Source: Paracoccus tibetensis (GTDB lineage Bacteria > Pseudomonadota > Alphaproteobacteria > Rhodobacterales > Rhodobacteraceae). Taken from it: a DNA stretch of 64,000 nt. Positions 35,411-43,459 of the stretch are shown one piece after another. The first letter of the stretch is position 1. Each line of letters starts with the position of its first letter. The notes beneath the pieces were generated by a model. The model searched no databases and had not been told where the DNA came from. It saw only the letters and a program-made list of their open reading frames with translations. The translations under genes were made by a program, and so were the position numbers. The stretch is from positions 248,001 to 312,000 of the forward strand of contig NZ_FMVT01000005.1 in assembly GCF_900102505.1 (NCBI RefSeq). Reading direction: 5' to 3'.

Positions 35411-35594
35411 CGATGCGCGTGCGAAAGCGCCCGCTTCATCCATGGGAGTATCGGCCCGATGTGTTCGCTCGGGATCCGTGCATGTAACGATTTAGCTGGA
35501 CAAACCGGGAGGAAGTGACATCGACTCGCACTCAGGTTGAGCGGCGTGTTGATGTTTCGCGTTTCGCGGTGGCCGTTTGCGGTTGGGGAGCGCG

Positions 35595-38500
35595 ATGAAG
35601 GCACAAACGATCACGCCCTTTCCCGGCACGACGGTTTCCGGCCCTGCGACGGACAGTCAGATCGCATTTCTCATGGCCGGTGCCGACAGAAGCCGGCCCC
35701 GTGCCCATCTCGAGCAGATCGTGGCCGAGGCGCCGGCCGAGACGCTGGACCCTGTCCGGCTTCGCAGCGCTTGGCTGCACCTCGCGCGCGAAAACGATTC
35801 GCTGCGCATGGTGCTGGAGGATGACGAGGACGGCCGGCTGATCCTGCGCGTGCTGGCGGAGCCGCAGCTGGACCTGCGGCTGCTCGACTGGTCCTTTGCC
35901 GGCGCCGAGGAGCAGCAGCGCCTGATGGCAGAGTTCCTCGAGGCCGACCGCGCCGAGGGTTTGGACCCGCGGCAGCAGCCGGGCTGGCGCGTCACGCGGA
36001 TCAACCTCGGGGCCGGCCGCGCGGCGATGCTGTGGACCATCCAGCACGCGATGACCGACGGCACCAGCATGGAGATCCTGCTGACGCGCCTGTGGGAAGA
36101 CCTGGTCGATCGGCGACGGCGCGCGCCGCCGGCCACCAGTTTTGCCGAGGTGCTGCAGCGCAAGCCGGCGCTCGGACGCGAGGGCGCAAAAGCCTTCTTT
36201 GCCCGGATGCTGGAGGGGCATGACCGCGTCGCCCCGCTGCGGCCCCATCAGGCGGGCGGCACGCCGCGGATGCGGCGGCTGCGCGCGGTGGTGCCGGCCG
36301 AGGCGATCGCGGCGCTGGACCGGCAGCTCGCCGCGATGGGCGCCACGCAGCTGAACGCGGTGCAGGCTGCCTGGGCCATCGTGCTCGGCCGCTGGACCGG
36401 CCAGCCGGCCGCCTGCATGGGCCTTGTGGATGCCGGACGCTCGGTCGACGCAAGCTGGGCCGAGACCGCGGGCTGCCTTATCTCCACCCTGCCGTTCCAG
36501 GTCGACCTGGCGGCGCGCCCCAGCTTGCGCGCGCTGCTGACCGACCTGCGCGCGCTGACGCTGGAGATGCGCCGCCATGCCCATGTCGAGCTGACCGAGG
36601 TGCGGCGCTGGTCCGGCCGGCATGGAGCGGCGCCGCTGTTCGACACGGTGGTGATGTATGCCCGCCGCACCCTCGCCGAGGCGCTGGAGGCCCGCGGCTG
36701 CGGCTGGACGAACCTGCAGCTGGTGGAAGAGGGCGATGCGCTGGTGACGCTGTCCGTCCATGGCGGCGCGCAGATGCGGATCGAGCTGGAGCACGACGCC
36801 GTGCGCCTGACGGAGGACGAGGCGGCGCGGATGCTCGGCCATGTGACGCGGCTTCTGACGGCGATGGGCGCGGCCGACCCCGACGCCCCCTGGGCCGGGC
36901 TGGACATGCTGTCGCCCGACGAGACGGAGGCGCTGCTGGCGCTTGGCCGTCCGCGGGACATGGGGGACGACACCCTGCCCTGCCCCGCCACGCGCTTCGA
37001 GCAGGTGGCCGCCGCGGCTCCGACGCAGCCGGCCATCATCGATGCCGCGACCGGCGCGGTCATGGACTTCCGGACGCTGGACCAGCGCGCAAACGCGCAG
37101 GCGCAGGCGCTGGCAGATGCGGGTCTCGGTCCCGAGGACGTCGTCGGCATAGCCCTGCCGCGGGGCGCCGACCAGATCATCGCCATGCTGGCCGTCCTGA
37201 AGGCCGGCGCGGCCTTCCTGCCGCTCGAGCCCGACCAGGCGGCCGACTACCTGGCAAAGCTGCTGGACGCGGCCGGGGCGCGGGCGCTGATCGCGGCGCC
37301 GGGCGCCGCCCTGGCCGAGGGCGCGCGCCTGCACCTTGCCCCGTCCGAAGCCCAGCTTCCGGCGCCGCCGCCGCGGCCGGCGCCCGATGCCGGGCGGCTC
37401 GCCTATGTCATCTTCACCTCGGGCTCGACCGGGGCGCCGAAGGCGGTGATGGGCCTTGCCGGGGCGCTTGCCGCCCATGCCGACGCCGCCATCGCGCGCT
37501 TCAGGCTGACGCCGGCGGACCGGGTGCTGCAATTCTCGGCGCTCGGCTTCGACGTGATGCTGGAGGAGATCTTCCCGACGCTTCTCGCCGGCGCCGCCGT
37601 GGTGCCGCGGGACGCGCGGCCGCTCGCCTCGGTCGCCGGTCTCCTCGACCTTCTGGCCGAGCATGAGGTGACCGTCGCGAACCTGCCCGCCAGTTATTGG
37701 CACCAGCTCGTCGCCGACCTTTCGGACGCGCCGCGACCCCTGCCGCCGTCGCTGCGTCTGGTCGTCACCGGCAGCGAGCGCGTGCTGCCCGGCCCCTACC
37801 TCCGCTGGCGGCAGCTGGCACCAGGCGTCGCCTTCATGAGCGGCTACGGCCCGACCGAGACGACGATCACCTGCACGATCTGGGAGGCGCCTGCCGAGGG
37901 TCACGGGCTGGAGCATTCCGGCGCCGACATCCCCATCGGCCGCCCCCTCGGTCATGCCCACGCCGTTCTGCGGGCGCCGGACGGCAGCCTCACCCCGCGG
38001 GGCGGCCAGGGCGCGCTGTGGATCGGCGGCGCTGCCGTCACCCGCGGCTACATGAACGATCCCGGGCAAACGGCGGCGGCCTTCGTGCAGGACCCTTGGA
38101 GCCCCGGCGGCCGGCTCTATGACAGCGGCGACCGCGCGCGCTGGAACCGGCAGGGCGAGCTGATGTTCCTCGGCCGCGGCGACCGGCAGCTGAAGCTGCG
38201 CGGCTTCCGCATCGATCCGGCGCAGATCGAGGCTGTCTTAGGCGAGGAGCCCGCGATCTCGCGCGTGCATGTCGATGTCGCGGGCGGGCCTCCGCCGCGG
38301 CTGGTGGCCTGGGTCGTCGCCCGGCAGCCGCTGGACGCGGCGCGGCTGTCGCAGGAGATGCTGACCCGGCTGCCCCATTACATGCAGCCGCAGATCGTGC
38401 AGGTCGAGCAGCTGCCGCTGACACCGAACGGCAAGATCGACCGCGCGGCGCTGCCGCTTCCGCCCTCCCGCACAAAAGCCTTGCGCGAGGCCGGCGCGCC

Positions 38501-39551
38501 GCAGGACGAGCGGGCGCGCCTGATCGCGGCCTGCATGGCCGAGGTGCTGGAGGTTGACGAGGTGCCGACCGACGCCGATTTCGACGAGCTTGGCGGCGAC
38601 AGCCTGCTGGCGCTGCGGCTGGTCAGCCTGATTCAACGCCGCACCGGCCTGACGCTGCGCGCGACGGACCTCGCCCGCCATCCCTCGCCCGAGGCGCTGG
38701 CGGCGATGCTGGCAGCAGGAAAGCCGCAGCCCCGCTTCCTCGTCCCGATCCAGGCCGAAGGCACGGGCGTTCCCGTCATCGCGGTCCATGTCCTCGGCCG
38801 CAACCAGGAGCTGTACCGCCCCCTCGCCGCGGTGCTGGCGCCCGATCATCCGGTCTATGGGCTGACCGTCGGCTACCCGCGCAATCTCGACGAGATCGAC
38901 ATCCCGCGCATCGCCCGCGGCTATTTCGACGAGCTGCAGCGCCACCTGCCGGACCGTCCGGTCTGCCTGGTGGCGGTGTCGATGGCCGCGTATTTCGCCT
39001 TTGAACTGGCGCAGCAGCTGCGGCAGGCCGGTCGCGAGGTGGCGCTGCTGGGGGTCATGGACGCCACCGGACCGGGCGGACGACCGCCGCTGCGGGGCCT
39101 GCCGCTGCTGCTGGCGCATCTGCGCGAGCTGGGCCGGGACGGGCCGCGCCACCTGGCCCAGCTGTGGCAGCGGCGGCGCGAGGCGCGCGCGGCCGATCAG
39201 CGCCCCGAACCCTCGCCCGAGCCGGGCCTGCCCTCGATGGAACAGGTGGTCGAGGCGAACGTGGCGGCCGTCGAGGCCTACCGGCCCAAGCCCTATGACA
39301 GCCCCCTGACCGTCTATCGCGCCGACCGCAGCTTCTGGGATTCGCCCGCCGCGAAGGCCAGCGCCCTCGGGTGGAACGTCGTGGCTCAGGGAGAGCTCAC
39401 GCTCAGGGACCTGCCGGGCACGCATCTTTCCATCCTCGAGCCGGGAAATGTCGACGCGCTCGCCATTGACCTCCGGCGTCGTCTGGCCGATCTGGGCCCG
39501 AAGGCGCCCCGTCCTGCGGCCGGCCTGCCGCCCGACGCGGGGCGCGGCTGA
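35595..39551 (+). CDS. non-ribosomal peptide synthetase, C-A-PCP-TE
   Basis: A 1318-residue single-module NRPS. The condensation domain (about 10-430) has QHAMTDG at 150-156: the first His of HHxxxDG is Gln but the catalytic second His is kept. The adenylation domain (about 455-970) has FTSGSTGAPKA, GYGPTETT (about 750), YDSGDRARW and NGKID. The carrier Ser1003 lies in LGGDSLLAL. The thioesterase (about 1045-1310) has Ser1129 in AVSMA, not GxSxG, and a His1277 in GTHLSIL. By eye alignment to PheA the specificity residues read D-V-E-N-V-T-G-I-T, which I cannot match to a substrate. ATG at 35595 after GGGGAG. It needs the nearby PPTase for activity. Confidence 0.92.
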   Translation: MKAQTITPFPGTTVSGPATDSQIAFLMAGADRSRPRAHLEQIVAEAPAETLDPVRLRSAWLHLARENDSLRMVLEDDEDGRLILRVLAEPQLDLRLLDWSFAGAEEQQRLMAEFLEADRAEGLDPRQQPGWRVTRINLGAGRAAMLWTIQHAMTDGTSMEILLTRLWEDLVDRRRRAPPATSFAEVLQRKPALGREGAKAFFARMLEGHDRVAPLRPHQAGGTPRMRRLRAVVPAEAIAALDRQLAAMGATQLNAVQAAWAIVLGRWTGQPAACMGLVDAGRSVDASWAETAGCLISTLPFQVDLAARPSLRALLTDLRALTLEMRRHAHVELTEVRRWSGRHGAAPLFDTVVMYARRTLAEALEARGCGWTNLQLVEEGDALVTLSVHGGAQMRIELEHDAVRLTEDEAARMLGHVTRLLTAMGAADPDAPWAGLDMLSPDETEALLALGRPRDMGDDTLPCPATRFEQVAAAAPTQPAIIDAATGAVMDFRTLDQRANAQAQALADAGLGPEDVVGIALPRGADQIIAMLAVLKAGAAFLPLEPDQAADYLAKLLDAAGARALIAAPGAALAEGARLHLAPSEAQLPAPPPRPAPDAGRLAYVIFTSGSTGAPKAVMGLAGALAAHADAAIARFRLTPADRVLQFSALGFDVMLEEIFPTLLAGAAVVPRDARPLASVAGLLDLLAEHEVTVANLPASYWHQLVADLSDAPRPLPPSLRLVVTGSERVLPGPYLRWRQLAPGVAFMSGYGPTETTITCTIWEAPAEGHGLEHSGADIPIGRPLGHAHAVLRAPDGSLTPRGGQGALWIGGAAVTRGYMNDPGQTAAAFVQDPWSPGGRLYDSGDRARWNRQGELMFLGRGDRQLKLRGFRIDPAQIEAVLGEEPAISRVHVDVAGGPPPRLVAWVVARQPLDAARLSQEMLTRLPHYMQPQIVQVEQLPLTPNGKIDRAALPLPPSRTKALREAGAPQDERARLIAACMAEVLEVDEVPTDADFDELGGDSLLALRLVSLIQRRTGLTLRATDLARHPSPEALAAMLAAGKPQPRFLVPIQAEGTGVPVIAVHVLGRNQELYRPLAAVLAPDHPVYGLTVGYPRNLDEIDIPRIARGYFDELQRHLPDRPVCLVAVSMAAYFAFELAQQLRQAGREVALLGVMDATGPGGRPPLRGLPLLLAHLRELGRDGPRHLAQLWQRRREARAADQRPEPSPEPGLPSMEQVVEANVAAVEAYRPKPYDSPLTVYRADRSFWDSPAAKASALGWNVVAQGELTLRDLPGTHLSILEPGNVDALAIDLRRRLADLGPKAPRPAAGLPPDAGRG

Positions 39552-39595
39552 CGGGACATCCCCGCGCCTCCGGAACACGTGCCAAGGAACAGCCC

Positions 39596-40351
39596 ATGCG
39601 CTTCGAGATCGGCCCCGCCTCCGTCGAGGTGAACATCCCCGACAAGGCGCGCCTGCTGGACGAGGTGGCGGCGCGGCTTGCCCATGGCCGCGGCTTCGCG
39701 CTGGCGACGCTGAACGTCGATCACCTGGAGAAGCTGCGCCATGACGCGGCCTTCCGCCGCGCCTATGCCGCCCATGATCTCGTCGTCGCCGACGGCAACC
39801 CGGTGGTCTGGCTGGCGCGCCTCGGCGGCAAGGACCTGTCGCTCGTCCCCGGCTCGGAGCTGGTGGTGCCGCTCTGCCGGCTTGCGGCCGAGGCCGGCCG
39901 ACCCGTTGCGATCATCGCCGGCACCGAGGAGGCGGGTCGCAAGGCCGCCGCAGCTCTCGGCGCGCAGGTTCCGGGGCTGAGCGTCGCCCTGATCGCCGCG
40001 CCGGGCTTTCCGTTCGACCCGGACGGCGCCGAGGCGGATGCGCTTCTGGACCGCGTGGCCGCGATGGGGCCCGGCCTCTGCCTGCTCGCCGTCGGCGCGC
40101 CGCGGCAGGAGCGGCTGGCGGCGCGCGGCCGCGACCGCTGCCCGGCAACGGGCTTCGCCTCGGTCGGCGCGGGCATCGACTTCCTGGCGGGCCACCAGCG
40201 GCGCGCCCCTGCCCTCATGCGCAAGGCGCGGATGGAATGGCTCTGGCGCGCCGCGCTCAGCCCGCGCCGGCTTGGGCCGCGCTATCTGCGGGGCGCGATG
40301 ATCCTGCCCGGCCTCGCCAGGCGAGCGATGGCGGGGCGCAAGGCCGGCTGA
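39596..40351 (+). CDS. WecG/TagA/CpsF-family glycosyltransferase
   Basis: A 251-residue GT26 enzyme. The family pattern is visible: FALATLNVDHLEKLRHD (about 34-50), VVADGNPVVWLARLGG (about 62-77, with the catalytic Asp in VADG), LLAVGAPRQERL (about 160) and the C-terminal RARMEWLWR-like segment (RKARMEWLWRAALSPRRL). Relatives add N-acetylmannosamine(uronate) or related sugars to lipid-linked intermediates at the membrane. AAGGA lies seven bases before the ATG. It follows the NRPS by 44 bases in the same direction. Confidence 0.9.
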   Translation: MRFEIGPASVEVNIPDKARLLDEVAARLAHGRGFALATLNVDHLEKLRHDAAFRRAYAAHDLVVADGNPVVWLARLGGKDLSLVPGSELVVPLCRLAAEAGRPVAIIAGTEEAGRKAAAALGAQVPGLSVALIAAPGFPFDPDGAEADALLDRVAAMGPGLCLLAVGAPRQERLAARGRDRCPATGFASVGAGIDFLAGHQRRAPALMRKARMEWLWRAALSPRRLGPRYLRGAMILPGLARRAMAGRKAG

Positions 40352-40363
40352 GGCCGGCCGCGC

Positions 40364-41731
40364 TCAGCCCAGCAAAAGCCAGGCGAGGATGAGGCCGAGG
40401 ATGGCGAAGGTCAGGTCGTGCCAGCCATCCCAGACCCCGCTGCGCCGCGCCAGCCGGACCAGCATCGGATAGGCCAGGATCGCCGCGACCGCCTGCCCCA
40501 GAAGCGCGCCGGGAATGCCTCCGTAATGCGCGCCGGTGACGAAGCAGGCCATGAACAGGACCGCCCGAACGAAGGTCAGCCAGAAGAACCCGCGCGAATC
40601 GCCCACGGCCAGGGCACCCTGGTCGTAGGTCATGACGATGACCGGCGGGATGCTGGTCAGGGCGACAAGGGTCACAAGCCCTCCGGCGTCGCGATAGCGG
40701 TCGTCGTAGAGAAACTCGACCAGCGGGACCGCCCAGGTGGCGACGGCCGCCAGCATCAGCATCACCATCGCCGTCATCCCGGCGCGCATCACCCGCATCC
40801 GCCGCTTGCGGTGCGGCGAGGGGTCCTCGTTGAGGTCGCGATAGACCGGGATCATCAGCCGGCTGATGATGGCCGTTGCCAGCATCTGCGGGAAGCTCGC
40901 CAGGAAGAACGCGATGTTGTAGATGCCCAGCTCGGTCAGGGTGAGATAGCGCCCGAGGACGGCCTTGTCGCCCTGCGACAGCGCGAAGCCGACGACGGTC
41001 GAGGGCACGATCCACTTGCCGAACGAGATCAGCTCCTGCGCGGCGCTGCGGTCCCAGGTGAAGCGGTTGCGCGGCCCCGGCAGCAGCCGCAGCACCAGGA
41101 TCACCTTGATGATCGCGCCCAGCAGCAGCCCGATCACCAGCGCCCAGGCCGAGCCCATCAGCGCGGCGAGGATGATGGTGACGCTTGTCCCGATGAACAC
41201 CGACAGAAGCTCGACCAGCGTCAGCCGGCCCATCTTCAGATGCCGGTTCGCGCTCTCCACCGTGGTCGGCAACAGGCCGTAGATGATCGTCGTCAGCCCG
41301 GCCACGGGCAGGTACCAGACCAGCTCGGGCACCTCGTAGAAGCGGGCGGCCGGCACGGCCATGATGCAGCAGCAGATCCACAGGACGACGCCGCGCACCG
41401 CCTGCATCGTGTAGGCCGTGTCGAGAAATTTCTGGTCGTCGCCGCGCTTGCTCTGAAGGATCGCCGGACCGATCCCGACATCCGAGAAGGTGGTCAGGCC
41501 GATGATCACGACCATGATGATCGCCATAAGCCCGAAGACCTCGGGGAAGAGCAGCCGGGTCAGGATCAGGTTCGAGGCGAGGCGGATGCCCTGCTGCCCG
41601 CCGAAGCTGACAAGTGTCAGGATCGAGCTGCGGAAGGCCCGCGGCAGCAGGCTGTCGCCGCTCATGAGCATGCCGATCCGGGCGCGGATCATCGCGAGCC
41701 GGTCCTGCAAGCGCGCGCGCATGCGAGGCAA
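40364..41731 (-). CDS. lipopolysaccharide/oligosaccharide flippase (Wzx-like)
   Basis: A 455-residue polytopic membrane protein of the MOP superfamily with about 12-14 predicted segments. The N-terminal SFGGQQGIRLASNLILTRLLFPEVFGLMAII is typical of polysaccharide transporters (WzxC/TuaB type), followed by paired helices to the end. It would flip the lipid-linked repeat unit to the periplasm. The sequence begins with a basic stretch (MPRMRARLQDRLAMIRARIG), and internal Met starts at residues 14 or 21 are possible. It converges with the WecG-like gene. Confidence 0.9.
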   Translation of the reverse strand: MPRMRARLQDRLAMIRARIGMLMSGDSLLPRAFRSSILTLVSFGGQQGIRLASNLILTRLLFPEVFGLMAIIMVVIIGLTTFSDVGIGPAILQSKRGDDQKFLDTAYTMQAVRGVVLWICCCIMAVPAARFYEVPELVWYLPVAGLTTIIYGLLPTTVESANRHLKMGRLTLVELLSVFIGTSVTIILAALMGSAWALVIGLLLGAIIKVILVLRLLPGPRNRFTWDRSAAQELISFGKWIVPSTVVGFALSQGDKAVLGRYLTLTELGIYNIAFFLASFPQMLATAIISRLMIPVYRDLNEDPSPHRKRRMRVMRAGMTAMVMLMLAAVATWAVPLVEFLYDDRYRDAGGLVTLVALTSIPPVIVMTYDQGALAVGDSRGFFWLTFVRAVLFMACFVTGAHYGGIPGALLGQAVAAILAYPMLVRLARRSGVWDGWHDLTFAILGLILAWLLLG

Positions 41732-41868
41732 CAGGGTCTTGCGCAGGTCGCGGATCTCATCTTGTCCCTCTCGCGGCAGTCATGGCGCATTTGATGCACT
41801 TCCCCGTGCCAGGCAATGCCCGAACTGGCGGGCCGGCCGCCCGACTTGCGCCCTGTGCCAAACTCGTC

Positions 41869-43275
41869 TCAGCCGATGATGGGCCTGAAGGTCGCCATGG
41901 GCGCGGGCCGGCCGGCCGGCTGTGGCGCAGCGGCGTCGACGGTGACGCCGCGCGCCGCCAAGCCCGCCAGCGCGCCCGCCGCCAGCCATGTCACTGGCGT
42001 GAGCGTCGCGTTAGGGATCAGGTCGACCAGGTTCGCCGCGACGATCAGCGTCATCCCCACCGTCCAGCGATCGAAGTGGCCGGTGACCACCGTATGGCGC
42101 CAGACGCGGATGACCGAGCCGCAGAGCAGCCCGAACATCGCGATATAGGTCAAGAAGCCGCCCGTGCTGACATAGATGATCCACTGGCCGTCGGTGATCG
42201 TGCGAATCCTGCCGTCGAACGGGTCGACGACATGATGGCGGTTCCAGCTTCCCCAGCCCGCCAGGAATTTCTGCGAGGCGCGTTCGAGCAGGACCAGCTC
42301 GTTCTCGAACCGGAAGAGAAGCGACTGGCCCCGCTCCGCGTCGAGGCCGATGATGTAGTCGCTGATGGCGGTCACCGGCACCAGGCCGGCCCACATCGCG
42401 AAGGGGTAGAGCAGCACCAGCGTGGTCACGATCCCCGCGAGCCGCATCTGCCAGCGCACGCCCATCATCAGGATCACCGGCACCAGCATCACGCCGTACA
42501 TCAGCGAGGCCGCGCTCTTGCACATCACCAGGACGACCAGAAGATAGAGCAGCACCCACATGGCCCGCAGCCGCCTTGGGCCGTCGGCTTCCTTGTAGGC
42601 GACGGCCGCGGAAAGAACGCCCGTGACGGTGAACAGCGCCACCCACAGCCCGTGCTCGAGGAAGACCATCGGGCGGAAGCCGCCGTAGCGCATCGACTGG
42701 CTGAAATCATGGGCGAAGAAGCCGTAGATCCAGACGTTCAGCTGCGGGCTCAGCCGCACCTCGAGCAGCATGGGCAGCGAATAGGCCAGCGTCGCCAGGA
42801 CCAGCGTCCGCATGTAGAGGCGGACCGAGTCCGTCGAGGACAGGATCATGTAGCCGATCAGGAACGGCACGAGGTCCAGCAGCGTGTAGAACAGCGCGTA
42901 GAGCGCGTCGATCATCGAGAGGCCGGGCCGGAAGGACACGCCCTCAACGATCGGAGCGCCGTTGGTTGCGACGGTGATGAAGGGCGTGATGACCGCGATC
43001 GCGAGGAGCAGCTTGATCCAGCCCTCCATCCGAAGCCAAGGCATCGGCGCGGTCGCCCGCATCACCACCACACCGACCAGGGCCGCCATGACGTTGATGT
43101 GATCCTTGCCCAAGCCTGGCAGGATCGGCGCCTTCACCGTCACCACGGGCGGCAGCAGCAGGTAGCCCGCGACAAGGGACCAGATCGCCGCGCGGCGGTA
43201 GTCGAGGCGCGAGAACAGCAGGGCGACGACCACGGGCCAGACGAGAAGCGCGAGCGTCGAGAGCGTGTTGCCCAA
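41869..43275 (-). CDS. O-antigen/exopolysaccharide polymerase-like membrane protein
   Basis: A 468-residue membrane protein with about 11 hydrophobic segments and a large periplasmic loop near residues 280-360 (with RFENELVLLERASQKFLAGWG), the arrangement of Wzy/WaaL-type enzymes. Such proteins share little sequence, so the call rests on topology, the GWGSWNRH-like loop and its place beside wzx- and wzz-like genes. It would polymerise repeat units in the periplasm. It is divergent from the PKS gene, sharing a 184-base AT-rich regulatory gap. Confidence 0.82.
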   Translation of the reverse strand: MGNTLSTLALLVWPVVVALLFSRLDYRRAAIWSLVAGYLLLPPVVTVKAPILPGLGKDHINVMAALVGVVVMRATAPMPWLRMEGWIKLLLAIAVITPFITVATNGAPIVEGVSFRPGLSMIDALYALFYTLLDLVPFLIGYMILSSTDSVRLYMRTLVLATLAYSLPMLLEVRLSPQLNVWIYGFFAHDFSQSMRYGGFRPMVFLEHGLWVALFTVTGVLSAAVAYKEADGPRRLRAMWVLLYLLVVLVMCKSAASLMYGVMLVPVILMMGVRWQMRLAGIVTTLVLLYPFAMWAGLVPVTAISDYIIGLDAERGQSLLFRFENELVLLERASQKFLAGWGSWNRHHVVDPFDGRIRTITDGQWIIYVSTGGFLTYIAMFGLLCGSVIRVWRHTVVTGHFDRWTVGMTLIVAANLVDLIPNATLTPVTWLAAGALAGLAARGVTVDAAAPQPAGRPAPMATFRPIIG

Positions 43276-43325
43276 TTCCGGTCCTTTTTAATCACGTCTG
43301 GTGTTCTTGTCGTTCCGGATGCAGC

Positions 43326-43353
43326 ACTACTATCGCTAAGGCTGAGTAGTAGT
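43326..43353. promoter_or_regulatory. 7-base inverted repeat in the wzy/PKS divergent promoter region
   Basis: ACTACTA (43326-43332) and TAGTAGT (43347-43353) are a perfect dyad with 14 bases between; arm centres are 21 bases apart, two helical turns. It sits in the AT-rich gap between the divergent polymerase and PKS genes and is a good candidate operator for a dimeric regulator. Confidence 0.5.
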
Positions 43354-43459
43354 CTAGAACGGCATCTGGGTGTAAACGATCAATATGAATTTTTTGTACG
43401 AGTAAAGGTGTCGCCGCCCCGCCACCCGTGCGAGAGCGGCAGCAGCAGGAGGTTTCACA

